DNA from: Prevotella sp.
GTDB lineage: Bacteria; Bacteroidota; Bacteroidia; Bacteroidales; Bacteroidaceae
Direction: 5' to 3'
Length of the DNA: 53,196 bases
NCBI GenBank assembly: GCA_016285055.1
Contig: JAEEPZ010000015.1
Location: 1 to 53,196 of the forward strand
The notes beneath the pieces were generated by a model. The model was not told where the DNA came from. It saw nothing but the letters and a program-made list of their open reading frames with translations, and made no database searches. Both the position numbers and the translations under genes were made by a program. This document shows positions 33,597 to 42,451 of the stretch, in pieces. Positions within the stretch are counted from its first letter, which is position 1. Each line of letters opens with the position of its first letter.

Positions 33597-35213
33597 TCAG
33601 TTCCAGATTCTCTTGAGGGTGCGCACCTGAGCCTTGCTGCTGGCACCGGAGATGGACAGACGGTTGTAGATGGACTGCGGGAAGACGAGGTTCGTCATGC
33701 TCATGGTGCCCTGCTGGGTGAAGATCTCTATGGACGACTGGTCTACAAAGATGTCGAGCGTGACCTCATTGCCTTCTACGCACAGCGGTGCGTTCATGGA
33801 GGGGATGGAGAATGTGCCGTTGAACGACGTTGCGCCTGACTTTGCTGTGCGGTGGGCCGTGAGTACGCGTGCCGAAGGGCTGATGTCGAATGAGAACGTC
33901 TCGTCGAAATCGTTGGTGAGCGTGACGGTGGTGGCTCTGTCTAAGCCGATGGTGAGTCGCAGCTGATAGGCGGCCTCCCTCTTGTCTCCCCCGGCGGGGA
34001 GGAAGTCGGTGTTGGCCGTGACGTCCTTCCACTGCTCTGCTATCTTCTCTATCTCCTTGACGACGGTGCTGCAAAGCAGGGGCTTGCCGTCATATTGCGT
34101 GAGGGCCAGCTCGCGTGGCAGGGTCATGGCCGAGCGCCAGGGCGAGCAGGGCACTGCGCCGCTGTAAGACCAGTTGTTCATCCAGCCTATCATGATGTGG
34201 CGGTCGGCGGTGTTGCTCCAGGTGACGCCGGCATAGTTGTCCATGCCGTAGTCGAGCCAGAGAGGATATTCGCGCTCGTCGGCTGTGAACGTCGTGCCGT
34301 CGAACTGTCCGGTGAAATACATCATGCCTGAGCCCACCAGCGGTCCGCCCGGGTTGACGCTGACCAGCAGCACCCATTTGTCGCCCATCTGTATGAGGTC
34401 GGGGCACTCCCATTGCAGGCTGGGACGGCCTTTGAGTTCGGTGAAGAAAGTGCTGAGGTGCTGCCACGACTTTAGGTCGGTGCTGCCGTAGAACTCCACG
34501 CCCATCTTCCATCCCTTGGCGAGGGCCATGATCCATCGCTTGGAAGGCTCATGCCAGAACACCTTCGGGTCGCGCAGGTTGTCGTCGTCGTTCTTGATGA
34601 CAGGGTTGCCCTCGTAGCGGGTGAAGTTCTTGCCTCCGTCGGTAGAGTAGGCCATGCTCTGCTGCTGTTTGCCTTGTACGTCGCCCGTCTCTCCTGCTGA
34701 GGTGTAGAAAGCCACTATAGCCCCCTCCTCGCCCCCCGAGGGGGGCACAATAGTTGTGGCGTTCTCTATAGAAGCCCCCGCGGGGGCAGTAGGGGGGGCT
34801 ATCACTACACACGATCCGCTGAAGATGGCTCCGAGGGCGTCGCGTGTGAGTGCTACGGGCTGCTCTGTCCAGTGTATGAGGTCGGTGCTGGTGGCGTGTC
34901 CCCATGACATGTTGCCCCAGTCGTTGCCCTGCGGGTTGTACTGATAGAAGAGGTGGTAGACGCCGTCGGCATAGACCATGCCGTTGGGGTCGTTGATCCA
35001 GTTCTGAGCGGGTGTGTAGTGGATTTGTGGTCGGTAGAGCTCGGTCATACCCGTCGTCGGTGTGTCGGGCTCTGACGGCTGCTCCTCCTCCTTGGGGTCA
35101 TCGATGAGCGGGTTGTAGTCCTGCCCATGGTCGTCGCTTCCGCAAGCTGTAATGGCAGCCGCCATCACGGCGGCCACCATCAGTGCAGAAAAGAAATACT
35201 TGGATTTCTTCAT
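33597..35213 (-). CDS. GH32 surface lipoprotein, fructan hydrolase
   Basis: Glycoside hydrolase family 32, 538 residues from M at 35213 (an ATG three codons earlier is possible). Lipid-bearing Cys24 (ITACGSDD) with acidic residues nearby predicts a surface enzyme, likely the first cut on fructan (levan or inulin). Propeller about 58-380, C-terminal sandwich after that. Nucleophile D75 (NWINDPNG), D215 (LRDPKV) and acid/base E269 (WECPDL) are present. Residues about 137-165 form an inserted loop encoded by a GC-rich repeat; this loop follows FSGSC, close to the active site in blade 2, and could change substrate access or be disordered. Last gene of the susC operon, closed by hairpin repeats. 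Confidence 0.92.
   Translation of the reverse strand: MKKSKYFFSALMVAAVMAAAITACGSDDHGQDYNPLIDDPKEEEQPSEPDTPTTGMTELYRPQIHYTPAQNWINDPNGMVYADGVYHLFYQYNPQGNDWGNMSWGHATSTDLIHWTEQPVALTRDALGAIFSGSCVVIAPPTAPAGASIENATTIVPPSGGEEGAIVAFYTSAGETGDVQGKQQQSMAYSTDGGKNFTRYEGNPVIKNDDDNLRDPKVFWHEPSKRWIMALAKGWKMGVEFYGSTDLKSWQHLSTFFTELKGRPSLQWECPDLIQMGDKWVLLVSVNPGGPLVGSGMMYFTGQFDGTTFTADEREYPLWLDYGMDNYAGVTWSNTADRHIMIGWMNNWSYSGAVPCSPWRSAMTLPRELALTQYDGKPLLCSTVVKEIEKIAEQWKDVTANTDFLPAGGDKREAAYQLRLTIGLDRATTVTLTNDFDETFSFDISPSARVLTAHRTAKSGATSFNGTFSIPSMNAPLCVEGNEVTLDIFVDQSSIEIFTQQGTMSMTNLVFPQSIYNRLSISGASSKAQVRTLKRIWN
34720..34803. repeat. GC-rich palindrome-family repeat inside the GH32 gene
   Basis: Two palindromic parts (CCCCCCGAGGGGGG at 34734-34747 and CCCCCGCGGGGG near 34772) lie between outer ends AGCCCCC and GGGGGGGCT. 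The segment adds about 28 Ala/Pro/Gly/Ser-rich residues in frame. Confidence 0.75.
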
Positions 35214-35244
35214 AACTAACAATACACAAACTAACCAAATAAAA

Positions 35245-36771
35245 CTATCTTGTCTTCAAATATTCCAGAGAGTTCTTGGCCAGCGTCAGCACGTTGTCCT
35301 GATAGATGTTGTTCTTCGGGTGTGCGCTCTTGTCGGGCGTACCGTCGCTGTTCTTCATCGAGAACTCGCAACCACCGTTGCCTATGCAGAGCAGTGTGCC
35401 CTTGAAGTCGGTGTTGCCCTGCTGAGCCTCCCAAACGTTCATCTGGCTGACCCACCATATCTGGCTGTCCCATGTGCCGAGCGGATAGATGCCGTAGGTC
35501 TGCGTGCACTGCGTGTAGCAAGCCTCCTCCTGGTTGCCTATTTTTGTCCAGAGGCTTGGCAGGTTGAAGTAGAGGCAGTTGTGGTCCTCGGTCCATCCCG
35601 GTCCCTTGAAGGCTATGAGCTTCGTGTCGGGCGTGGTCTCCACCTCCAGTCCCTTGTAGATGGGGTGCGATGAGTGGTCCTTCTTGAACTTGTGGTCGGG
35701 GTTGAGCTCCACTGCCATCTTCCACACGTCGTTGTTGATGCCGCCGCCGCCGAATCCGAAGGCGTGGTCGTTGCCCTTCATCTCGTCAAGGCTGATGCGT
35801 CCGAGGTGTCCTGCATAGACTGTGGCGTGGCTCCAGAGAAGCATGCTGCCGCCGTCGCGGTACCACTGGCGTATGATGGGTGTTGCAGCCTCCACGTCGG
35901 CGGGGATGTTCCACACGTCGTTCTCGCTCACGTTCTCCAGGTCGCGCAGCCAGAAGAGCACGCGGTAGGGCTCGATCACGTTGATGTCGGTGATGCTGGT
36001 GAAGGGCACGAACTGTGCTGTGGGATACTGCTCGTGCAGCCAGAGCCATGCTGACGCCTCATCGTCGTCGCCGTCGGCCACGAGCTGCTCGGGTGTGGCG
36101 TAGATGCTGAGGAATCCGATGGCCGTCTTACCGATGCGCAGTGAGGACGATGTGGAGAGCGAGGTGCCCTTGTCGTTGACGGCGACGAGTGTGACGTTCC
36201 ATGTGTCGCCAGTCTGCACATTGGGGATGGTAAAGCTTGTCTGTGAGCTGGGCAGCGTCTCGCTGATGGTCTGCTTGCCGTTGGTGGCTGTGAACTTGAT
36301 GCTGGTGGCATCGGCAGCCTTGTTCCACTCCACGAGCGCGTCGTAGCCGCCAGCCTTCTCCACCTGGCTCATCTGCACTCCGGTGATGCTGGTGGCACCC
36401 TCGCGGGTATAGGTCTTGATGACACCCTTGGAGAGGTTCTGCCCGTCGGAGAGCTTGAACACATACTCAAAAGGAACATTCGTAGGCACATTGTGCTGCG
36501 TGAAGCTGTTGCCGCTGACTGTCTCGCTCGAGTTGAGCGTTCCGTTGCGGTAGATGGTCACCTGCATCTGAGCCTGCTGTGCAGGCCACGTCCAGGTGTA
36601 GTCGTCGCCGTTCAACTGACCGGTGATCTGTGAGGCATCGGGAGCCGTGAGGTGCATGGCCTCGCGGTCGATGTCCTTGTCCTGGCAGGAGGTGAGAAGC
36701 CCCCCTCCGACTCCCCCGAGGGGGAGAGCAGTTACCAAATAGACTGCATATTTGATGATATTTCTTTTCAT
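35245..36771 (-). CDS. Fructan surface glycan-binding lipoprotein with DUF4960 domain
   Basis: A 508-residue lipoprotein (Cys29 in LLTSCQDKD), third gene after susC and susD, equivalent in position to BT1761, the levan-binding SGBP of Bacteroides. Residues about 35-215 form two fibronectin-like domains; about 215-508 match the DUF4960 type (for example EPYRVLFWLRD, GGSMLLWSHATVYAGHLGR, GPGWTEDHNCLYFNLPS). It should hold fructan near the SusCD complex. An oddity is that residues 15-25 of the signal peptide are encoded by a GC-rich repeat (PLGGVGGGLL), so the hydrophobic core is unusually glycine-rich. Function is inferred from locus and family. Confidence 0.85.
   Translation of the reverse strand: MKRNIIKYAVYLVTALPLGGVGGGLLTSCQDKDIDREAMHLTAPDASQITGQLNGDDYTWTWPAQQAQMQVTIYRNGTLNSSETVSGNSFTQHNVPTNVPFEYVFKLSDGQNLSKGVIKTYTREGATSITGVQMSQVEKAGGYDALVEWNKAADATSIKFTATNGKQTISETLPSSQTSFTIPNVQTGDTWNVTLVAVNDKGTSLSTSSSLRIGKTAIGFLSIYATPEQLVADGDDDEASAWLWLHEQYPTAQFVPFTSITDINVIEPYRVLFWLRDLENVSENDVWNIPADVEAATPIIRQWYRDGGSMLLWSHATVYAGHLGRISLDEMKGNDHAFGFGGGGINNDVWKMAVELNPDHKFKKDHSSHPIYKGLEVETTPDTKLIAFKGPGWTEDHNCLYFNLPSLWTKIGNQEEACYTQCTQTYGIYPLGTWDSQIWWVSQMNVWEAQQGNTDFKGTLLCIGNGGCEFSMKNSDGTPDKSAHPKNNIYQDNVLTLAKNSLEYLKTR
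36698..36729. repeat. GC-rich palindrome-family repeat inside a lipoprotein signal peptide
   Basis: The minus strand reads CTCTCCCCCTCGGGGGAG followed by tcggaggggggctt, the same arrangement as the intergenic copy at 36814-36846 about 100 bases away. It encodes the hydrophobic core of the DUF4960 lipoprotein signal peptide. Confidence 0.8.
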
Positions 36772-36813
36772 AATTGATTTCTGTTTATGATAAATGAATT
36801 TGGTCTATCTATT

Positions 36814-36846
36814 CCCTCCCCTCGGGGAGGGACAGGGAGGGGGCTT
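36814..36846. repeat. GC-rich palindrome-family repeat between susD and the DUF4960 gene
   Basis: CCCTCCCC-TC-GGGGAGGG (36814-36831) followed by acagggagggggctt. It starts after the DUF4960 gene leader and ends at the susD stop codon. Confidence 0.85.
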
Positions 36847-38607
36847 TTAGTTATACCCTTTGTTCTGGTTGTAGAGTCCGGGGACGTAGTAGAGCTGGTT
36901 GTAGGGCAAGGGGAGGTACTCGTTCTTGCCGTTCGTGTAGTGTGCGTCCTTGTAATACTGGGCGTAGGTCTGTCCGTCGTAGACGACGTCCTTTTCCTTC
37001 TCAAAGAACTTGTTGAGCGTCTGTGAGGCGATGCCCCAGCGGCGCAGATCGAAGTAACGTCCGTTCTCCATGGCCAGCTCCAAGCGGCGCTCCCACTGCA
37101 GGCACTGACGGGCCTGGTCCTTCGAAGCGAAGTAGGAAGCGGGGTAGAGGCTGATTTCGCACTGGTCGGCAGCATAGGCGATGTGCTTGGCCACCGAGTT
37201 CTTGGCACGCTGACGGATGTCGTTGATGATGGTGCGTGCATCCTCCAGCTTTCCTGTCTCGATGAGTGCCTCGGCGCGCATCAGCATGACGTCGGTGTAG
37301 CGGATGACGTAGTCGTTCATGGCGAAGGCCTGCCAGGGGTTGTCGAAGGTCTCACCCTTTGAGCGCTGCGGCACCTCCTTCAGCGAGGCGTAGTAGCCGT
37401 AGGTGTTGGGTGTGCGGCTGTTGTCCTTGGTCATGGTGTACTCAGTCTCATACTTGTAGGGGAAGGTGGGCAAACCGACAGTGTGGAAGAGACGCGGGTC
37501 CCATTTCTGTGCTGTGGGCACTCCGTTGATGGGATAAGCCGTCACGTTGTTGTAGTCGTTGAACATGGGCAGTCCGTCCTTGGTCTTGAAGGCGTTGACG
37601 AGGTTCTGCGTGGGCTTGTGGAAGTCCCATCCGCACGACCACATCTGCCAGCAGCCGTTCAGCATGTTGCTCCAGTTGGCGCGTCCGAAGAGGGTGTTGT
37701 CGTCCTGATAGTCGCTGTGCTGCACGGCGAAGACGCTCTCCTTCGAGTTCTTGTACTCGGGCAGGAAGATGTCGCCGTAGTCCTCTAAGTAGCCATACTG
37801 CGAGTTCTTGACCACCTCGGTGTATTCCAGCACCTTGTTCATGTACTCATGGTTGATGTGGCCCACGCCGGTGTTTGCCTCGTAGCCGTCGCCCCAGGCC
37901 ATCGTCAGATAGCACTTGGCCAGATAGGCTGCAGCGGCAATCTTGTTGGCGCGTCCGCCCTCGCTCTGCTGAGCAGGCAGCACGTCGTAGGCAAACTGGA
38001 AGTCTTTCACAATCATGTTCATCAGCTCCTCGTGGGTGAACTGGTCGTTGCGTGTCTGCTCCTCGGTGTGGTTCTTATAGACCTCCTCGTCGACCCAGGG
38101 CACCTGATACCACAGCTGCACGAGCTTGAAGTAGAAGTGAGCACGGAGGAAGCGCACCTCGCCCTCGCGAATCTTGGTCTTCTCTTCGCCCAGCTTGTCC
38201 TTACCATACTCTTCCAGCGAGACCAGTGCGCGGTTGCAGCGGCTGATGGAGCAGTAGAGCTGATACCACAGTTCGTCCATGTGCCCGCCAGGGGTAGAGG
38301 CCGTCAGCGTTGACCACACCTCTACGGGATGATAGTCGGTGTCGGTGGTTCCACTTCCGCCCTTCATGGCATCGTCTGAGGAGACGTCGCCGTAGGGCCA
38401 GAGGTTGAACGGATAGGTGTACCAGTCGTCGCCCAGCTTAGCGTAAGCCGAGGTGACCATCTCGTCGGGCTGGCTCATGGCGAGGTCTTCGCTGATGACG
38501 CCCTGCGGGTCGACGTCGATGAAGTCGTTGCAACTTGTGAGGGCTGCAGTCATACCGCAGCATACGAAACAGGCGGCGGCTACCTTCTTATATATCTTGG
38601 TAATCAT
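36847..38607 (-). CDS. susD: SusD/RagB family lipoprotein (fructan locus)
   Basis: A 586-residue SusD homologue, surface lipoprotein with Cys26 (LTSCNDFIDV). Typical SusD features are DFIDVDPQG after the lipid site, VIRYTDVMLMRAEALIETG near 420, and WERRLELAMENGRYFDLRRWG near 500. It forms the fructan-binding lid of the SusC below it, 30 bases upstream in the operon. The equivalent in Bacteroides is BT1762. Its immediate 5' leader (18 bases) is identical to that of the DUF4960 gene at 48179-49585. Confidence 0.95.
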   Translation of the reverse strand: MITKIYKKVAAACFVCCGMTAALTSCNDFIDVDPQGVISEDLAMSQPDEMVTSAYAKLGDDWYTYPFNLWPYGDVSSDDAMKGGSGTTDTDYHPVEVWSTLTASTPGGHMDELWYQLYCSISRCNRALVSLEEYGKDKLGEEKTKIREGEVRFLRAHFYFKLVQLWYQVPWVDEEVYKNHTEEQTRNDQFTHEELMNMIVKDFQFAYDVLPAQQSEGGRANKIAAAAYLAKCYLTMAWGDGYEANTGVGHINHEYMNKVLEYTEVVKNSQYGYLEDYGDIFLPEYKNSKESVFAVQHSDYQDDNTLFGRANWSNMLNGCWQMWSCGWDFHKPTQNLVNAFKTKDGLPMFNDYNNVTAYPINGVPTAQKWDPRLFHTVGLPTFPYKYETEYTMTKDNSRTPNTYGYYASLKEVPQRSKGETFDNPWQAFAMNDYVIRYTDVMLMRAEALIETGKLEDARTIINDIRQRAKNSVAKHIAYAADQCEISLYPASYFASKDQARQCLQWERRLELAMENGRYFDLRRWGIASQTLNKFFEKEKDVVYDGQTYAQYYKDAHYTNGKNEYLPLPYNQLYYVPGLYNQNKGYN

Positions 38608-38640
38608 AACTATAAACTATTATCTAAAAACTATAAACTA
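38608..38640 (-). repeat. Short AT-rich leader motif before susD
   Basis: The 18 bases before the start codon (plus strand aactataaactattatct, 38608-38625) are identical to 49586-49603, before another lipoprotein gene. A second partial copy (actataaacta) follows. No Shine-Dalgarno-like sequence is present. Confidence 0.7.
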
Positions 38641-41600
38641 GAATGATGTTTGTATTCCAAATGAGAAGCTGGTGCTGTTAGGATAAGCCCAGTTGGGGTT
38701 CTCTGGATCGCTGCAGGTCAGTGAGCTGCTCTTCAGTGTGAGCAGGTTGTGTCCTGAGATATAGATGCGTGCAGACGTCATGTTCACCTTCTTCAGCAGG
38801 TTGTCAGGCAGGTTGTAGCCTATCTGCACCTGGCGCAGCTTGGCGTAGGAGCCGTTCTCCACGTAGTAGGTTGAGGCGCGTCCCTCGTTGCCAGTGTTGT
38901 TGGTGGTCAGAGCGGGTATGCTGCTGCCCGTGTTGGCTGTTGTCCAGGCACCGAGCATGTGGTTACCCTTGTTCGAGCCGGCATCGGTGATGCTGTAGAA
39001 GTCGGTCTGGAACTTCTGGTTGTTGTACACATCCTGACCGGCCACTCCCTGCCAGAACATCGAGAAGTCGAAGTCCTTGTAGCCGAGGTCGAAGTTCAGG
39101 CCCCATGAGAAGTTGGGCACGGGGTTGAAGATCCATGTCTGGTCCTGCTCGTTGATGATGCCGTTGCCGTCGAGGTCGGCATACTTCAGACCACCCACGC
39201 GGGCGTTCTCCTGACCTGCTGCCAGCACTTCCTCACGGCTCTGGTACAGGCCGTCGACGACATAGCCCACAATTGAGCCGTAGGGCTTCTTGGCCTCCAC
39301 GAGGTTCTGCTTGGCGGTGTGCACGTAGGAGCCGGTGGTTGTCTCGGGCAGGTAGGTCACGCGCTGGCGGAAGAAGTCGAGGTTGCCGTTGACGTTGTAG
39401 CGCAGACCGAAGTCGGTGGTGCCGCGATAGCCCACAGCGAACTCCATACCCCAGTTGCGCAGGCTGGGACCGTTGAGCCAGGAGGCGCCGCCCTCACCCA
39501 TCGAGCCGAGGTAGGCCGGGTTGATGAGCATGTCCTTCACATTCTTAATATAAGCATCGACGCTACCGTAGACGGCGCTGCGGAAGAGGTTGAAGTCCAT
39601 ACCGAAGTTATACTGCTCGGTGGTCTCCCACTTCAGGTTGTTGTTCTGGGCCTGTGTGGCACGGAAGCCAGAGGGGAAGATGCCGCTGCCCTGCAGTGCG
39701 AGGTCGTAGGCTGTCGACTCGTTGCGTCCGCCGCCGTAGGTGGCAGCATAGAGGCCGTAGCGTGCGTAGTTGGAGATGGCCTGGTTACCGGTCTCACCCC
39801 ATGATGCACGCAGCTTCAGGTCGTTGATCCACTCCTGCTGCAGGTTCTCGGAGAGACGGTAGCCCAGTGTGAAGGCGGGGAAGGTACCGTAGCGGTTGTT
39901 CTCACCGAAGCGGCTCGAACCGTCGCGGCGGATGGTGAACGAAGCGAGCACCAGGTCGCGCCAGTTGTAGTCCACCTTGCCGAAGAGCGACACGAGGTTG
40001 TAGCCCTCGCGGATACCGCCGGCGCGCTGTGTGCCTGTGGCGGCATCGGGCCACATGTAGTCGTAGTTCTCTAAGGCGAACATCTGAGCGTAGGACGAAG
40101 CGCGGTCTTCCACGTCGCGGTGCAGCTCCAAGCCGGCGAGGAGGATGAAGTTGTGGTCGGCGCCGATGTTGAAGTTATAGTTGGCCGTGTTCGACCATGT
40201 CCACTTCACCGAGGTCTTGTTGCCCAGGTTGGCAGCCGGCGTGCTGTTGTTCACCACGTCGCTGTGCCAGGTGTAGGTCACGCTGTGGATATGCTCTGCC
40301 CAGTAGTCGAGGCCGAAGTTCGAGCGCAGTGTCAGGCCCTTGAGGGGCTGCACGTTGATGTAGGCATTGCCAAAGATGCGCCACATCTTCAGTCGGTTGT
40401 CGCGGTTGTGGTAAAGCTCGCGCAGGGGGTTCTGGCGGTCGCTCATGCCACGCACGGGGCCTGAGAAGGTCACGCCGTCCTCTTCATAGACGGGCAGTGT
40501 GGGCGCCATCTTCAGGGCGTTCTCCAGAGGCTGGCAGTCCACCTGGTCACTGTAGGTGATGGTGGCGTTCTCGCCGATAGTCACCAGCTTGTTCACCTTG
40601 TACGAGGTGTTGATGCGGCCTGAGAAGCTCTCGAAGTCGGTGTACTTCAGGATACCGTTGTTCTTCTTGTAGCCGAAGCTGAACAGGGCCGACGACTTGT
40701 CGGTGGCATTCGAGATGCTGAGGTCGTAGTTCTGCGAGAAGCCAGTGCGCGAAATCTCTTTCAGCCAGTCGGTGTCGCTGAAGCGCATGGTCTTGGCATC
40801 GTTGAGGAAACCGTCGTTCATGCCGTTCACCGTGAAGCTCTCCATCTGTCCTGTAGCCGGGTTGTAGGCTTTGATGTCCACACCCTTCTGTGCGTGCAGC
40901 GTCAGACCGTAGTTGTTGGCGTACTGCTCGGGGTTGAGGCCGTCGTTCATGGCAGCCTGTGCCATGGCGGTGGCATACTCGGCGGTGTTGGCCAGCTTCA
41001 TCATGGTCTGCTTGTTGTAGAACTGTGCCGTCAGGTTGGCCGAGAAGTCCACCCTCACCTTGTCGCCCTTCTTGCCCGAGCGGGTGGTGATGATGATGAC
41101 ACCGTTAGCAGCGCGGCTACCGTAGATAGAAGCCGATGCAGCGTCCTTCAGCACCTGCATCGACTCGATGTCGTTCATGTTCAGGGTGTTCAGATTCGTC
41201 GTTGTGGGCACACCGTCGATGATGAAGAGGGGGTCCTGTGACGAGTTGAACGAGCCGCCGCCACGAACACGTACCACACCGGCTCCAACGGGCGAGCCGT
41301 TGCTGGTGATGGTCATGCCGGGCACCTTACCCTGCAGGGCACGCATGGGGTCGGTGTCGCTCGAGGTCTTCAGCTCGTCGGTCTTCACCACCGACACCGA
41401 GCCGGTCAGGTCGGCCTTGCGCTGGGTCTGATAGCCCACGACCACCACCTCGGCCAGTTCCGAAGCGTTTTCCTTCATCACGACTTTCATGCCGGGAGCA
41501 GCTGCCATCTCCACATTGTCGTAACCAATGTAGCTGATGACCAGCATGGCACCCTTGGCAACCTTCACCTTGAAGTTTCCGTCAAAGTCGGTCACGGCAC

Positions 41601-41751
41601 CGTTGCTGGTGCCCTTCTCTTTCACTGTGGCTCCGATGACCCCTTCGCCGGTTTCATCGACCACCGTTCCTGTTATCTCTGTCTGCGCGTACATTACAGT
41701 ACCAAGCAGCAGAGTCAGGAAGCTGAGCAAGAATCTCTTTGTTCTTTCCAT
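38638..41751 (-). CDS. susC: SusC/RagA TonB-dependent transporter (fructan locus)
   Basis: A 1037-residue outer-membrane transporter with signal peptide (cleaved near MYAQ), carboxypeptidase-like domain (ITGTVVDETGEGVIGATVKE, about 25-105), plug preceded by VVVGYQTQRKADLTGS, and a barrel ending in SFGIQTSF. It imports fructan oligosaccharides with the SusD lid. Equivalent to BT1763 by position. First gene of the operon; a TACTTTTG -7 element lies 46 bases upstream. Confidence 0.95.
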   Translation of the reverse strand: MERTKRFLLSFLTLLLGTVMYAQTEITGTVVDETGEGVIGATVKEKGTSNGAVTDFDGNFKVKVAKGAMLVISYIGYDNVEMAAAPGMKVVMKENASELAEVVVVGYQTQRKADLTGSVSVVKTDELKTSSDTDPMRALQGKVPGMTITSNGSPVGAGVVRVRGGGSFNSSQDPLFIIDGVPTTTNLNTLNMNDIESMQVLKDAASASIYGSRAANGVIIITTRSGKKGDKVRVDFSANLTAQFYNKQTMMKLANTAEYATAMAQAAMNDGLNPEQYANNYGLTLHAQKGVDIKAYNPATGQMESFTVNGMNDGFLNDAKTMRFSDTDWLKEISRTGFSQNYDLSISNATDKSSALFSFGYKKNNGILKYTDFESFSGRINTSYKVNKLVTIGENATITYSDQVDCQPLENALKMAPTLPVYEEDGVTFSGPVRGMSDRQNPLRELYHNRDNRLKMWRIFGNAYINVQPLKGLTLRSNFGLDYWAEHIHSVTYTWHSDVVNNSTPAANLGNKTSVKWTWSNTANYNFNIGADHNFILLAGLELHRDVEDRASSYAQMFALENYDYMWPDAATGTQRAGGIREGYNLVSLFGKVDYNWRDLVLASFTIRRDGSSRFGENNRYGTFPAFTLGYRLSENLQQEWINDLKLRASWGETGNQAISNYARYGLYAATYGGGRNESTAYDLALQGSGIFPSGFRATQAQNNNLKWETTEQYNFGMDFNLFRSAVYGSVDAYIKNVKDMLINPAYLGSMGEGGASWLNGPSLRNWGMEFAVGYRGTTDFGLRYNVNGNLDFFRQRVTYLPETTTGSYVHTAKQNLVEAKKPYGSIVGYVVDGLYQSREEVLAAGQENARVGGLKYADLDGNGIINEQDQTWIFNPVPNFSWGLNFDLGYKDFDFSMFWQGVAGQDVYNNQKFQTDFYSITDAGSNKGNHMLGAWTTANTGSSIPALTTNNTGNEGRASTYYVENGSYAKLRQVQIGYNLPDNLLKKVNMTSARIYISGHNLLTLKSSSLTCSDPENPNWAYPNSTSFSFGIQTSF

Positions 41752-41797
41752 TTGCTTTTACGATTTTGGTTAATACAATTGTTTCAAAAAACTACCG

Positions 41798-41805
41798 CAA
41801 AAGTA
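41798..41805 (-). promoter_or_regulatory. Probable -7 element of the fructan susC operon
   Basis: Minus-strand TACTTTTG, 46 bases before the susC ATG. No consensus -33 at the usual distance, which fits a promoter that depends on an activator such as the locus regulator. Confidence 0.55.
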
Positions 41806-41953
41806 ACAACCAAAAGCGCAAAAGGCTGAAATTTATCGTTCTGTGACTAAGAAAAATGATACATGTAACAAATTTGAAAGACTCTTTATGAAATTTTAGC
41901 CTGTATTATTCGCGGAACGGCGACGGCCATGAAAAGCAAAGGACTGTTAAAAG

Positions 41954-42016
41954 TGTACAAAGGTTCTGTACACTCTGTACAAAGGCTCTGTACGCAGTGT
42001 ACAAAGGCTTTGTACA
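41954..42016 (+). repeat. Three 19-nt palindromes at 22-nt period (TGTACA family)
   Basis: Units start at 41954, 41976 and 41998; the last is TGTACAAAGGCTTTGTACA. The leader gaaaagcaaaggactgtt plus aaaag (41932 onward) matches the one by the single palindrome at 16557, read on the opposite strand. Confidence 0.9.
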
Positions 42017-42037
42017 AAAATCGCCCGTTTTCCGCTT

Positions 42038-42130
42038 GAACGACGCAGTGATGCCGTCAATACCGCCGCCATCTACACCGAGAGGAAGGGCAAGCGGGGC
42101 AAGAAGCCTTACGGCAACTTCGTTAAATGA
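42038..42130 (+). pseudogene. Possible 3' remnant of an unidentified gene
   Basis: Directly after the palindrome array one frame reads ERRSDAVNTAAIYTERKG and continues with a basic tail ending GNFVK at a TGA (42128-42130). Composition looks like a genuine protein end. No start codon or upstream part is present; the repeat array occupies that place. The source protein is not recognised. Confidence 0.3.
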
Positions 42131-42161
42131 TATTAAGACTGATAACATTTTTGTTTGTTTG

Positions 42162-42193
42162 TTTCGATATTCAAAAGAATATCATTACCTTTG
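42162..42193 (+). promoter_or_regulatory. hicAB promoter with operator-like palindrome
   Basis: A weak -33 (TTTC, 42162-42165), 20 bases, then TACCTTTG (42186-42193), 23 bases before hicA. The spacer carries a perfect inverted repeat GATATTC-AAAA-GAATATC (42166-42183), placed where HicB would block RNA polymerase. Autoregulation is known for HicAB; the site itself is inferred. Confidence 0.65.
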
Positions 42194-42216
42194 TGTCGTG
42201 ATAATCAAACAGCAAG

Positions 42217-42405
42217 ATGAAGTACAACGAACTTGAAAAGTTAGTCAGTAAGATGGGATGCTACGACACGGGACGGCAGCAAGCTGGACACCCGCTGTGG
42301 TACAGCCCAAAGACTGGCATGAGTTTCCAAATGAGCAATCATGGAAGCGAGGAGGTGGCAAAAGGTACACTGAATCAAATCCTAAAGAGAGCAGGGCTGA
42401 AATAA
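42217..42405 (+). CDS. hicA: HicA-type mRNA interferase toxin
   Basis: A 62-residue protein of the HicA family, a dsRBD-like fold that cleaves mRNA and stops translation when free of HicB. Features: KMGCYDTGRQQAGHPLWYSP and the C-terminal SNHGSEEVAKGTLNQILKRAG, where the His (of SNHG) is in the usual catalytic region. The codon use and lower GC of this gene and its partner differ from neighbours, which suggests acquisition. It lies 46 bases before hicB in the normal toxin-first order. Confidence 0.88.
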   Translation: MKYNELEKLVSKMGCYDTGRQQAGHPLWYSPKTGMSFQMSNHGSEEVAKGTLNQILKRAGLK

Positions 42406-42451
42406 GCTCTCTCTCTATAACAAGAATGATGTAAACTTAAAGATTACAGCT

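Larger units (their letters stand above)
41806..42161. other. Intergenic region between fructan susC and hicA
   Basis: Holds the upstream part of the susC control region, a three-unit palindrome array (41954-42016), a short remnant of an open frame ending at 42130, and the A/T-rich upstream part of the hicA promoter. No complete gene is seen. Confidence 0.7.
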
